DNA of 64,000 bases from Bacteroidetes bacterium UBA2475 (GTDB lineage: Bacteria; Bacteroidota; Bacteroidia; B-17B0; Aurantibacillaceae), in assembly GCA_002342065.1 (NCBI GenBank), contig DDPF01000013.1:310001-374000 (forward strand), in the 5' to 3' direction. The position numbers were made by a program, and so were the translations under genes. How positions within the stretch are numbered: the stretch's first letter is position 1; every line of letters starts with the position of its first letter. The notes under the pieces were generated by a model. It was not told the origin of the DNA. It made no database searches and saw only the letters and a program-made list of their open reading frames with translations. Positions 1 through 8,059 of this stretch are shown piece after piece.

Positions 1-584
1 TTTGCATATTTCTCTGCATAATTCTGATAAGAAATAAGTGTGCGATAATTCTTTTGCTTTATCGAAAGTACATTATCAAGTTGTTTAGTTCCAATGACCT
101 CGCTCTTATCAATGTATTCATAAGAATATAACCACTCGCCAATTGTGTTTTTTGCATTACCATCCCAGCTTGCACTTTGTTGAATAGGAAAGATCAATTT
201 TGTGAATCGTACATTTCCTTCAACCACCTGTATGCTTTTGCTGGTAGCATTTACCAGCCACACTTCTTTTATGGTCCATGCAATACTGTCATAGGGTTTT
301 GTTGGGTTGTATTTTTTTATGAAACGCTCCAGTCGCAAAGCATCTTGACCTTCGTTATCGGTAAATCTATCTGTTATTTTTTCTTTTATCTGGTATTTTG
401 AAACGATGGTATCCTGTGTAAGGCTATTGTATATAGTACTGTCAACATTATAAATAACATATTTACCAATGGTGGTTGGATAATAATCGAGCCCCAATAA
501 AGCGGTGCTATCCGGTATTTTTTTCTTTGCACAGGAAAAAAACAGGATACATGAACAAACAGCTATAAATATGGAATTTTTCAA
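1..584 (-). CDS. Lipoprotein of unknown function (3' part off the window)
   Basis: Reading the minus strand inward from 584 gives an open frame that runs off the left edge, with about 195 residues visible. It begins KNSIFIAVCSC and then has a hydrophobic stretch ending in a lipobox (LFFSC-A), so the product is probably an outer-membrane or periplasmic lipoprotein. The mature part has beta-rich, polar sequence with no motif I recognise. No ATG precedes the signal peptide in frame, so I use the TTG at 584, which gives the compact start M-K-N-S-I-F. The next upstream gene ends 55 bp away on the same strand, so the two may be co-transcribed. Family unknown; the reading frame and lipoprotein nature are well supported, the exact start less so. 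Confidence 0.7.
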   Translation of the reverse strand, partial: MKNSIFIAVCSCILFFSCAKKKIPDSTALLGLDYYPTTIGKYVIYNVDSTIYNSLTQDTIVSKYQIKEKITDRFTDNEGQDALRLERFIKKYNPTKPYDSIAWTIKEVWLVNATSKSIQVVEGNVRFTKLIFPIQQSASWDGNAKNTIGEWLYSYEYIDKSEVIGTKQLDNVLSIKQKNYRTLISYQNYAEKYA

Positions 585-639
585 CCAGTTAAAGATAAGA
601 AAAAAGACAGATAATTTTACAAGGGATGTATATCCGGTA

Positions 640-1497
640 TTAAAACTTATAATCCTTATAATCCTTGGTAAACTCGCCTTCTTCAAAAGTGGGGTTTACC
701 TGTAAAAAATGGTAGTTGTATTCTTCAAAAAGGCCTTTATCATCCATGATCTTCATGCTTATTGGTAAAAAATATTGTTTATCAATATACATTACCACCG
801 ATTTGCAATACCAGGTTGGGATCTTAATTACCTGACCTTTTTTAAGAAGATCAAAATAATCTTTAAATTTTGGGTTCTTTTCAAGGATCATGTACTCGGC
901 TATAAAAAATTTGCGCGCAATAGTGGTAATACTTTCGTGTTCGCCAACAGTATAATCCACATACCCAAAATCTTTATTCTCAATAATAATTTTATAAGCG
1001 TTGCGGTTGTTCACCTTCTCTTCACCCATTAACTTAAAATATTCGTCAAATTTATCGCCGATCTTATATTTGCTGTATTCTATAATGGCGCCAAAATAAT
1101 CATAACCCATTTCATTAAGAGTGTGGTGCTGGTCCTGACGCATAAGGTCGCCCATTGGATCGAGGTTTAAATTAAAATATGGAAAAGCATTAGGCTTAAC
1201 CAGTGCCTTACCATTGTTTTTACCCTGCAGCCATAATACTTCTATACCTTTTATATACAGATATATAAGTCTGGGATTGCGGCTAAACTTAACGTTACTT
1301 TCGTAAAAATTGAAACCTTTTTTGCCTCTTTCGGTTATTTTTAAATGGTATTTTAGGCCCTTTACCTCTTTAATGGATTTTAAACTCTTGGTAACTATTT
1401 CATTACAAGTTAAGTCCGTTTTTTGGGCGAAAGAAAAAAACTGCAAAAATAAAATTGCGGTAAGTATATAGGCCTTATTTAGTTTAGTACGTATCAA
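640..1497 (-). CDS. DUF1571 family secreted protein with inserted LysM domain
   Basis: The product has an N-terminal signal peptide (hydrophobic AYILTAILFLQFFSFA) followed by a domain resembling DUF1571, an envelope-associated family of unknown function in Bacteroidota and Planctomycetes. About two thirds along, a LysM-like segment is inserted: YTVGEHESITTIARKF, then NP.., ending GQVIKIP. LysM modules usually bind peptidoglycan, so the protein probably acts in the periplasm at the cell wall. No ATG is available at the front. Both TTG 1515 and TTG 1497 are in frame, and I prefer 1497 because it puts the positive residues directly before the hydrophobic core. It lies 55 bp upstream of the lipoprotein gene on the same strand and diverges from the gene at 1632. 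Confidence 0.7.
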   Translation of the reverse strand: MIRTKLNKAYILTAILFLQFFSFAQKTDLTCNEIVTKSLKSIKEVKGLKYHLKITERGKKGFNFYESNVKFSRNPRLIYLYIKGIEVLWLQGKNNGKALVKPNAFPYFNLNLDPMGDLMRQDQHHTLNEMGYDYFGAIIEYSKYKIGDKFDEYFKLMGEEKVNNRNAYKIIIENKDFGYVDYTVGEHESITTIARKFFIAEYMILEKNPKFKDYFDLLKKGQVIKIPTWYCKSVVMYIDKQYFLPISMKIMDDKGLFEEYNYHFLQVNPTFEEGEFTKDYKDYKF

Positions 1498-1600
1498 ACC
1501 ACAAAAATAACACAATCCACCAAAAGATAACAGTAAAATAACTTTATTTAAAAATTATTAATAAAAAAGAAAATATCTTATAAATTGATTGGCTATATTT

Positions 1601-1666
1601 ATGCAAGAAGACTACATTTACGATCCCGAAAATGAACGTGCAACAAATAATCATAAAAGGCATTAA
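1601..1666 (+). CDS. Possible short upstream ORF (21 codons) overlapping the next start
   Basis: An ATG at 1601 opens a 21-codon frame beginning M-Q-E-D-Y-I-Y-D-P-E-N-E-R and stopping at TAA 1664-1666. It lies in a different frame from the following gene and runs 35 bases past that gene's ATG at 1632. It could be a leader peptide that couples translation, or chance. Nothing but position and the acidic opening supports it. Confidence 0.2.
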   Translation: MQEDYIYDPENERATNNHKRH

Positions 1667-2705
1667 AGAGCAATTGTTCTTTAATAACTATTTGGTACTG
1701 CCCAATTTTGGAGGCTTTGTGTTGCGTTCTAATCCATCCCATTTTTCCAGTACTGGCGGGGGTTTAATGCCTCCTTCTAAAACATTAAGCTTTAATGCAC
1801 AACTAAAGCAGAACGATGGAATTTTAGCGCTTTGGTTGCAAAACCAATTAAAATGCACTTCAAGTGAAGCTTTAAGTAACCTGAATGAATTTGCCGATTA
1901 TTGTAAAAGTGTTTTAAGTACCCGCAAACGTTTAAGTATTGAAGGTGTGGGGTTTTTTTACCTCGATTTTGAGAACAACACTTGTTTTGAACCTCAATTA
2001 GACACTAACTTTTTAGCCGATAGCTTTGGTTTAACACAAGTTTCTTTAATTGAAATTACCCAAGCAGCTACCGAAGTTAAAAAAGAATTAGTGCTTGAAG
2101 ATAGAATTGGCAACGATGCTATTGTAACTGAAATTAAAAAGCAGCGTAATTACCGTCGCGTGGTTGCTCCACTAGCCTTGATGGTAGCTATTTTTAGCTT
2201 GCTTGCACTTATTGTTACCAATACTAAAATAAGCGGACAATTAAAGTCTACAATTTTTGGAAGCAACGAAACTGCTATCTATTCTCCTTTAACATACCCT
2301 GAATTAACATTAGCCGAAACTAAAAAAACAAATACTGAATACGTGACCGACGCTAACGGTATTGCCCCGCTTGAAATTGAGAATGATAAAGTACTTGCTG
2401 TTAAAGTATTTGAGACCACAACAACTTCATCGCCGGTAATTGAGCACTCTACCCACAAATTATTTAAACATAATCGTCATAATTTTGAAGTTGTGTTAGG
2501 TTGCTTTTCTGTTTTAGATAATGCCGAGCGCATGTTGAAGAAATTAAAACGTCAGAATATTAATGCTACTATCTCTGAGCAAAACGCAAAAGGTATGTAT
2601 GTTGTAAGCAATGGCGATTTTGCAACGAAAGAAGATGCGATGGCAAGACTTGAAAAAATAGATTCGCTTTGCCCGAATGCCTGGGTGAAAAAACCTGGTT
2701 ACTAA
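1632..2705 (+). CDS. HU-CCDC81 and SPOR domain membrane protein
   Basis: This 357-residue protein has three parts. Residues 1-140 resemble the paired HU-like/CCDC81 module (LPNFGGFVL, then GVGFFY), a DNA-binding fold adapted in Bacteroidota. One membrane helix lies at about 177-197. A C-terminal SPOR domain occupies about 285-355 (VVLGCFSVLDNAERMLKKL ... YVVSNGDF). SPOR domains bind denuded glycan strands at division sites, so the expected topology is HU module in the cytoplasm and SPOR in the periplasm. That would link DNA or nucleoid to septal peptidoglycan, which is an inference from domain order. The start ATG at 1632 is the first in frame. It stands alone, divergent from the DUF1571 gene and convergent with the helicase. 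Confidence 0.8.
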   Translation: MNVQQIIIKGIKEQLFFNNYLVLPNFGGFVLRSNPSHFSSTGGGLMPPSKTLSFNAQLKQNDGILALWLQNQLKCTSSEALSNLNEFADYCKSVLSTRKRLSIEGVGFFYLDFENNTCFEPQLDTNFLADSFGLTQVSLIEITQAATEVKKELVLEDRIGNDAIVTEIKKQRNYRRVVAPLALMVAIFSLLALIVTNTKISGQLKSTIFGSNETAIYSPLTYPELTLAETKKTNTEYVTDANGIAPLEIENDKVLAVKVFETTTTSSPVIEHSTHKLFKHNRHNFEVVLGCFSVLDNAERMLKKLKRQNINATISEQNAKGMYVVSNGDFATKEDAMARLEKIDSLCPNAWVKKPGY

Positions 2706-2736
2706 GTCGGTAGTCGACAGATTTTAGTCAATAGTT

Positions 2737-2769
2737 CTAACTGCCTACTGGTAACTGCAAACTGCTATC
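2737..2769. repeat. Degenerate 7-bp tandem repeat, ACTG every seven bases
   Basis: Between two convergent genes the sequence reads taactgc-ctactgg-taactgc-aaactgc-tatct. ACTG recurs with a strict seven-base period over four units. The same kind of array occurs at 26122-26198. Confidence 0.6.
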
Positions 2770-2774
2770 TTAGA

Positions 2775-4025
2775 TCATTTCTTCTTTTTCTTCTTAACCT
2801 TTTTTCCTTTAGACTCTTTTTCTTCTTTAGCGGCTTCGCGCATTAAGAGTTTCCAGTTATCGGTGGTTTCTTCGGTATATAAAAGTGTTTCGGTGTAATC
2901 GTCTTTTTTTACATCTAACACGCGAATGGGTTTGGTTAAAAAAGTCTCGATCTCTTTTAAAACAATTTTTTCTTCAGGAGCGCAAAATGTAACGGCATTA
3001 CCTTTTTGCATGCCCCTACCCGTACGCCCAACGCGGTGAACGTAATTCTCCGGCTGGTCGGGCAGATCGTAATTAACTACGTAATCCACATTATCAATAT
3101 GCACACCTCTGGCGCTAATATCGGTGGCTACTAATACTTTTATTTCGCCACTTTTAAATTGTTTCATTACCTGCAAACGATCATCCTGTTCTTTACCACC
3201 GTGCATAGTAATTGTTTTTATACCTACGCGTTCCATTGCTGAAAATACGCGCTCTGCACGCACTTTGGTACGAACGAAGACTAATACTTTGCTCTCAGGA
3301 TTTTCGTTCACTAAACGTTCTAAGAAAAAACGTTTATCATCCATGCTCACAAACATAACAGAGTGATCTACATTTTTTGAGACCGGATCTTTAGGAGAAA
3401 TTTGAATACGAATTGGATTTTTTACCAATGTGTATGCAAGATCTTTAATATGTAAATTAATAGTAGCTGAGAAAAATAATGTTTGGCGGTGCTGAGGTAA
3501 ATAGGTAATTAATTCTTTAATGTCTTTATAAAAACCAAGATCAAGCATATGATCGGCCTCATCCAACACTAAAATATCTACACTACGTAATTTTATGTGT
3601 TTCTGACTAACTAAATCAAACAAGCGTCCCGGGGTGGCAACAATAATTTCTGCACCTTGTTGTAATTTTTTTATTTGTGGGTCCTGCTCTACTCCACCAT
3701 AAATACCGACAGTTGTAATATCGGTGTATTTGGCAATGCTTTCAAACACTTCGGTAATTTGTATGGCCAATTCGTGCGTTGGTACCATTACCACACATTT
3801 AATACCATCAGGTCCGTGTAATTTTTTGCGTGTAAATAATAAATTAATAACCGGTATGGCAAATGCGGCTGTTTTACCTGTGCCTGTTTGCGCAATGGCC
3901 ATTACATCTTCTAACTTTAAAATAGAAGGTATGGCTTTGAATTGAATGTCAGTTGGTCGTTTAAAACCTAGCTCTTCAAGGGCCTGTTTAATTTCTGGGG
4001 CTATATGATATTCTGCAAATTTCAT
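2775..4025 (-). CDS. DEAD-box ATP-dependent RNA helicase
   Basis: All core helicase motifs are present in order: Q motif (RPTDIQ, about 23-28), Walker A AQTGTGKT (45-52), PTHELA, ATPGRL, the DEAD box in VLDEADHMLDLGF, SATI (motif III), VATDISARGVHI (motif V) and YVHRVGRTGR (motif VI). The 416-residue length and the short lysine-rich tail (KGKKVKKKKKK) fit the RhlE-like group used in ribosome assembly and cold-stress RNA remodelling. It would unwind short RNA duplexes using ATP in the cytoplasm. Start ATG at 4025. It is the downstream neighbour of the lipoprotein gene at 4070-4576, 44 bp away. The specific RNA substrate cannot be told from sequence. Confidence 0.95.
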   Translation of the reverse strand: MKFAEYHIAPEIKQALEELGFKRPTDIQFKAIPSILKLEDVMAIAQTGTGKTAAFAIPVINLLFTRKKLHGPDGIKCVVMVPTHELAIQITEVFESIAKYTDITTVGIYGGVEQDPQIKKLQQGAEIIVATPGRLFDLVSQKHIKLRSVDILVLDEADHMLDLGFYKDIKELITYLPQHRQTLFFSATINLHIKDLAYTLVKNPIRIQISPKDPVSKNVDHSVMFVSMDDKRFFLERLVNENPESKVLVFVRTKVRAERVFSAMERVGIKTITMHGGKEQDDRLQVMKQFKSGEIKVLVATDISARGVHIDNVDYVVNYDLPDQPENYVHRVGRTGRGMQKGNAVTFCAPEEKIVLKEIETFLTKPIRVLDVKKDDYTETLLYTEETTDNWKLLMREAAKEEKESKGKKVKKKKKK

Positions 4026-4069
4026 TGTGAATGGGCGTTAAAGGTAGTAATAAAAGAGAGAATATTTCT

Positions 4070-4576
4070 CTACTTACCCTTTTCTTTTGCAAGGCTCACT
4101 AGGTAATTATATGCCTTATGAAAATCGCCTTTTTCTTTTTCCTCAATTCCTTGAGTGGCGCCTGTTTCTATACAAAATGCCTGTTTTGGAGCAAGCGCAA
4201 AACAAATGCGGTTGGTTTCTTTATCATATACCGTTCCTTCTAATTCAATGGTTTTAATATTACTTACACTAAACGACCTTAATTTTAAAAGCACCTCTTC
4301 TTTTTCTGCCTGACTTAAAACAAAACGTTTTATACTGTCAACACCATTTTCCATTTCAACATACCTGCACGAATCTGCAAATAAAAAAATGTTGGTCGAT
4401 TCATAGTTCATTCCTCCACCCGAATAAAGTGTAACGCTAAAGTTCTTTTCCCATGTTTTTGGCATTTCAAAAGGTTCTTCTTCGGGATCTTTTTTATCTG
4501 TGTTTGTATTTGTTCCTGTATTTGTATTTGAACAACTAAATAATAATGCAGCAATCGGAATAATTAAATACTTCAT
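4070..4576 (-). CDS. Small lipoprotein, unknown function
   Basis: This 168-residue protein starts with a short signal peptide and lipobox (LLFSC-S, Cys at about residue 15). A Thr/Asn repeat linker (TNTGTNTNTD) and an acidic stretch follow, typical of exported Bacteroidota lipoproteins. The mature part contains two cysteines (ICFALAPKQAFC) that could form a disulfide. No known domain was recognised. It ends 44 bp before the helicase start on the same strand, and upstream it is 65 bp from the polyketide operon's last gene. Confidence 0.7.
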   Translation of the reverse strand: MKYLIIPIAALLFSCSNTNTGTNTNTDKKDPEEEPFEMPKTWEKNFSVTLYSGGGMNYESTNIFLFADSCRYVEMENGVDSIKRFVLSQAEKEEVLLKLRSFSVSNIKTIELEGTVYDKETNRICFALAPKQAFCIETGATQGIEEKEKGDFHKAYNYLVSLAKEKGK

Positions 4577-4641
4577 ATTTAAGGTTTGAAGAATAAATGT
4601 AAGAATTTAATATTTCTAAATTTTAATTTTGCAGATCAAAG

Positions 4642-5112
4642 TTATAATCTTGTCTTTCCTTCCCGGCTAAATTCTTTCCAGGTAAAAATTATGGGAAATG
4701 CTTTTGTAATAATAGAAAAGGCGTTGATAATATAGATTTGTGGATATACTTCAAAATAAAAACAAGCCATAGAATCCAGAACGACCCACACACCAAAGGC
4801 AACAATAATAGAATTACGCGCCCAAACTTGTTTTTCTTTAAAAGGATATTTGGCTATAAAGGCTAATAAAATATAACAGCATGCAATTGTACCGCCAAAA
4901 GGTCCATAGATAAAACCGCTTAATAATGCCGCATCTTTTGGAAGTTGATTATCGTTCCAAATAGTTGATGCCAACATTTTTTCATAAGGTTGAAATAAAA
5001 AGCTGTGTCCGCAACAAGCAAAAAGAATACCTGCAAACGCAAATAACAAGCTGCTATAGAACAACCATTTTTGCCAGAAGAAAAAATTTGTATGCTTAAA
5101 ATGGTTTGCCAT
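4642..5112 (-). CDS. Integral membrane protein at the end of the polyketide operon
   Basis: This 156-residue protein has about four predicted membrane helices (LFYSSLLFAFAGILFACCG; IACCYILLAFIA; SIIVAFGVWVVLDSMACFYF; IINAFSIITKAFPIIF) and no recognised catalytic motif. Its ATG lies inside the end of the FAD oxidoreductase gene (17-bp overlap), so it is almost certainly translated with it and is the last gene of the operon that starts at the UbiA prenyltransferase. Its role is unknown; a membrane partner or transporter for the lipid-like product is possible but only by position. Confidence 0.7.
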   Translation of the reverse strand: MANHFKHTNFFFWQKWLFYSSLLFAFAGILFACCGHSFLFQPYEKMLASTIWNDNQLPKDAALLSGFIYGPFGGTIACCYILLAFIAKYPFKEKQVWARNSIIVAFGVWVVLDSMACFYFEVYPQIYIINAFSIITKAFPIIFTWKEFSREGKTRL

Positions 5113-6208
5113 GTGTTAGTTTTATAATGCCTCTTGCTAATGAAGGAAAAGCTTTGAATAAATTTATTGTGATACCAGTTAACAAAGAAAATTCGGATAA
5201 TTTTTGAAAATAACGACTTAGTTTGATCCTTGTTGAAAATTCTTTATTCCAGAATTTATTATACTTTTCTTCCAACTGCTGACTGTTAACTTTGCCGGAA
5301 AAATGATCGTCAATAAGACTTGCCAGCACTGAGGCTGCGCGAAGAGCAACGCTCATACCATTACCGGTAATTGGAGCAATGCTGCCTGCTGAATCTCCCA
5401 GAAAAAAAGAGCCATTATTAACCGGTTGTTTTATTCGAAAATTAATGCCACTAATAGTAAGAGGTTGCTGAAACAAAAATTCAGCATCGCTAAATATTTT
5501 TTTTAACCGACTATTTTTATACAAAGTATTTTTTTCCAATTCAGGAATTGAATTATTTGCTTCTTTTAGTTTTTTTGAATTAACTATATAACACAGGCAA
5601 GCTTTATCATTTTCAATATTAGAAATGCCGCAATAACCACCGGGAAAATTATGGATCTCAATAAGGTTTGGATCTCTTTTTAGTTTTATATGATATTTGA
5701 TGCCAACGTAATTTGTACTATTTAGTTGCTCTACTCCACCTTTTGTTTCCAGGTTAGATCTTCTTCCTGAAGAATTACAAACTAATTTCGAGAAAATGTT
5801 TTCCGCACTTGTTTCAATGGTATACATTTCGTTTTCATAACGAATGTCTTTTGTTTTTGTATCCAGCAAAAAAACAACACCCTTCTTTTTTGCTTCCTCA
5901 AAAAGCAGTTCTTCCAATAAATAGCGGCTAACTCCAAAACCCCCAAGATCAAGTATTGTTGTAAATTCTTTTGTAGTACCTGTTGTTATTTTAAAATTAG
6001 TTATTATTGGTAAGTTTAGTTGTTTTAGTGCAGGACAGATCTTATGAAGATAATTATAAGACTCCATAGAGATGTATTCTCCACAAACCTTATGTCGTGG
6101 ATAATTACCTTTTTCGATCACAACAACATTATAACCACGACTATTTATATCGTTTGCTAATGCAAGCCCGGCAATACCGCCGCCAATTATTGCCACGTCA
6201 AAGATCAT
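5096..6208 (-). CDS. FAD-dependent oxidoreductase, geranylgeranyl reductase-like
   Basis: This 370-residue flavoprotein opens with a Rossmann FAD-binding motif (VAIIGGGIAGLALA, residues 5-18) and the RHKVCGEY segment typical of the geranylgeranyl reductase/aromatic monooxygenase branch. A later FAD-contact motif FFLGDSAGSIAPITGNGMS also matches. In type III PKS clusters such enzymes hydroxylate the polyketide ring (the SrsC role in Streptomyces) or reduce isoprenoid chains, and sequence alone does not decide which. Its start overlaps the methyltransferase stop by the ATGA arrangement at 6205-6208, indicating coupled translation. Its 3' end overlaps the small membrane protein gene. Confidence 0.85.
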   Translation of the reverse strand: MIFDVAIIGGGIAGLALANDINSRGYNVVVIEKGNYPRHKVCGEYISMESYNYLHKICPALKQLNLPIITNFKITTGTTKEFTTILDLGGFGVSRYLLEELLFEEAKKKGVVFLLDTKTKDIRYENEMYTIETSAENIFSKLVCNSSGRRSNLETKGGVEQLNSTNYVGIKYHIKLKRDPNLIEIHNFPGGYCGISNIENDKACLCYIVNSKKLKEANNSIPELEKNTLYKNSRLKKIFSDAEFLFQQPLTISGINFRIKQPVNNGSFFLGDSAGSIAPITGNGMSVALRAASVLASLIDDHFSGKVNSQQLEEKYNKFWNKEFSTRIKLSRYFQKLSEFSLLTGITINLFKAFPSLARGIIKLTHGKPF

Positions 6209-6903
6209 TCGCTTGCTATTACAATATATCTAAAAGCCCAACTCCAGGTAACGGAATAATTTTTATACCCAGCCTCTTTAAGCAAGAGAAGTAATTCGTT
6301 TTTTTTAAAACCACGCATTACAGAAAGTGGCGCATCATTTTTAACGAGGTACGATCGCGAAAACAAAGTTGTTAAGAATTTAATGCTATAATAAGCCAGC
6401 CAATGGCGATGTAGATCATTAGCAAGGATGCTACAATTATGGTGTTTACAAAATTTAAAAAGATCAACTATCTCTTCATTAGTAAGATGATGCAAGAATA
6501 GACTGCAATGTATCAGATCCACTTTTTTTAACAGATCAGCAGAAATATTCCTGTAATCATCCCATATAAGCTTCTTGTTTCTTAATTCTTTCAGGTTTAT
6601 CTCAGCATAGTTAACACAATCTCTTTTAAGGTCTACTCCATAAAAAAAAACATCTTTATGATGTTGTTTAGCTAATTTTGCAAGTTGTTTAATTGAATCT
6701 CCTCCGCCAAAACCAATATCGAGGATAGTATTTATTGAATTTGAATTTTTAAAAATAGTTTTTAATCCCTTAAGAGAAGCATTATAACCACCAAGATTGT
6801 TATTGATGATATCCAGCTCCACCAAATTCCTGTTCAGGTCTGGCGTTTGAATATTGTCAAAATCCAAATATTCTTTTGTGTATGACCTAGTGCTTAATAG
6901 CAT
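6205..6903 (-). CDS. Class I SAM-dependent methyltransferase
   Basis: This 232-residue protein has the SAM-binding motif ILDIGFGGGDS at 60-70, followed by an acidic end of strand 2 (YGVDL) and HCSLFLHHL for motif IV. That arrangement is usual for small-molecule methyltransferases. The gene lies between the type III PKS (17-bp overlap at its 5' end) and the FAD oxidoreductase (4-bp overlap at its 3' end). This matches the PKS-methyltransferase-flavoenzyme order of phenolic-lipid operons, so a methylation on the polyketide ring is the likely reaction. Substrate is inferred from context. Confidence 0.85.
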   Translation of the reverse strand: MLLSTRSYTKEYLDFDNIQTPDLNRNLVELDIINNNLGGYNASLKGLKTIFKNSNSINTILDIGFGGGDSIKQLAKLAKQHHKDVFFYGVDLKRDCVNYAEINLKELRNKKLIWDDYRNISADLLKKVDLIHCSLFLHHLTNEEIVDLFKFCKHHNCSILANDLHRHWLAYYSIKFLTTLFSRSYLVKNDAPLSVMRGFKKNELLLLLKEAGYKNYSVTWSWAFRYIVIASE

Positions 6904-8053
6904 GATTTTGAACCGAATGTTTTTTTATTGAGTGTTGAAAAGTATAATGATTATCAGGGTTAACCGATAAAAGACTAATTAACTCAACGTTTAAGCCCGG
7001 GCCGAATGCACAGGCAAATATTTTTTTATTTTCCAGGCCTTTATTTTCCTTTATATTATTCAGCATACTGGATAATATAAAAAGTATAGTTGGCGATGAC
7101 ATATTGCCATATTGTTTTAATACATTGATCGAGTCTGCAACATTCTCATCACTTAGTTCAAGACTTTGTTGTACTGCTTCAACAATTTTAGCACCACCTG
7201 GATGAATTGCCCAAAGATCTGTCACCAACATGTTATCTCCTAAAAAATCAGTTACAACATGTTTGATATTTTCTTTAATCGCCCCAACAACGTCAGGACT
7301 CAGGAACATTTTAAATGCAGAAGATGTAATACCCCATGTCATTAGCTTAGCAGTATCAGGAATAAAGGCAGTACCTATATCAGCAATTTCTAAGACGATA
7401 TTATTTTCGATGTGTTTATTTTTATCACCACACATTAGCACTGCAGCTGCACCATCAGAAAATAATAAATTGGCGATAATGTCCTCATCCACATCAGAAG
7501 GATGAAAATGTAACGAGCAGAGTTCTGCACTTACAATAAGGATACAGGCATTAGGGTCGGAAGTGGCAATGTGGTGAGCGTGTTTAAGTGCTTTTAAAGC
7601 AGCGTAACATCCCAAAAAATTTAAAGCTATCTTTTCAGTATTTTGAAGTCCATACTGTTCTGCTATCAAAAACTCTAGTCCCGGTGCCATTAAACCGGTA
7701 CAACTAACGGTGATCAGATGTGTAATTTCGTTTGGAGATACATCACTTTCAGCAAATATTCTTTCAATGGCCGAGGATGCTAAAGGAAGGATCTTTTTAT
7801 TGTATATCTCCATTCTTTTCTCAACGGATTGGTTGTAATTGTGGTCATTAAAAAGTTCGTAATTCACTCCTTTAAAATCTGGTATGCAGCTATAACGCGT
7901 TTCAATTTTTGTTTTTTTGCTTAAAAAATTTATTTTCTGGGCAAACCTAGCGGGGTCTTCAGTTAAAACAGCTTTTGAATAAAAAGTAGTAAGCTCTTCT
8001 TTTTCGATCTTAAATTCAGGTACAGCAGTTGATATATTAAGGATATACGACAT
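6887..8053 (-). CDS. Type III polyketide synthase (chalcone/alkylresorcinol synthase family)
   Basis: The complete catalytic triad of the chalcone synthase fold is visible in 388 residues: Cys149 in NFLGCYAALKA, His284 in WAIHPGGAKI, and Asn317 in KQYGNMSSPT. The closing motif AFGPGLNVEL is also present. Such homodimeric enzymes extend a starter acyl-CoA with malonyl-CoA and cyclise the chain to a resorcinol, pyrone or phloroglucinol. With methyltransferase and flavoenzyme genes overlapping downstream and a UbiA prenyltransferase 6 bp upstream, the expected product is a methylated, oxidised and perhaps prenylated aromatic lipid or quinone. Starter specificity cannot be read from sequence here. 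Residue roles are family knowledge; the product is inference. Confidence 0.93.
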   Translation of the reverse strand: MSYILNISTAVPEFKIEKEELTTFYSKAVLTEDPARFAQKINFLSKKTKIETRYSCIPDFKGVNYELFNDHNYNQSVEKRMEIYNKKILPLASSAIERIFAESDVSPNEITHLITVSCTGLMAPGLEFLIAEQYGLQNTEKIALNFLGCYAALKALKHAHHIATSDPNACILIVSAELCSLHFHPSDVDEDIIANLLFSDGAAAVLMCGDKNKHIENNIVLEIADIGTAFIPDTAKLMTWGITSSAFKMFLSPDVVGAIKENIKHVVTDFLGDNMLVTDLWAIHPGGAKIVEAVQQSLELSDENVADSINVLKQYGNMSSPTILFILSSMLNNIKENKGLENKKIFACAFGPGLNVELISLLSVNPDNHYTFQHSIKKHSVQNHAIKH

Positions 8054-8059
8054 GACAAG

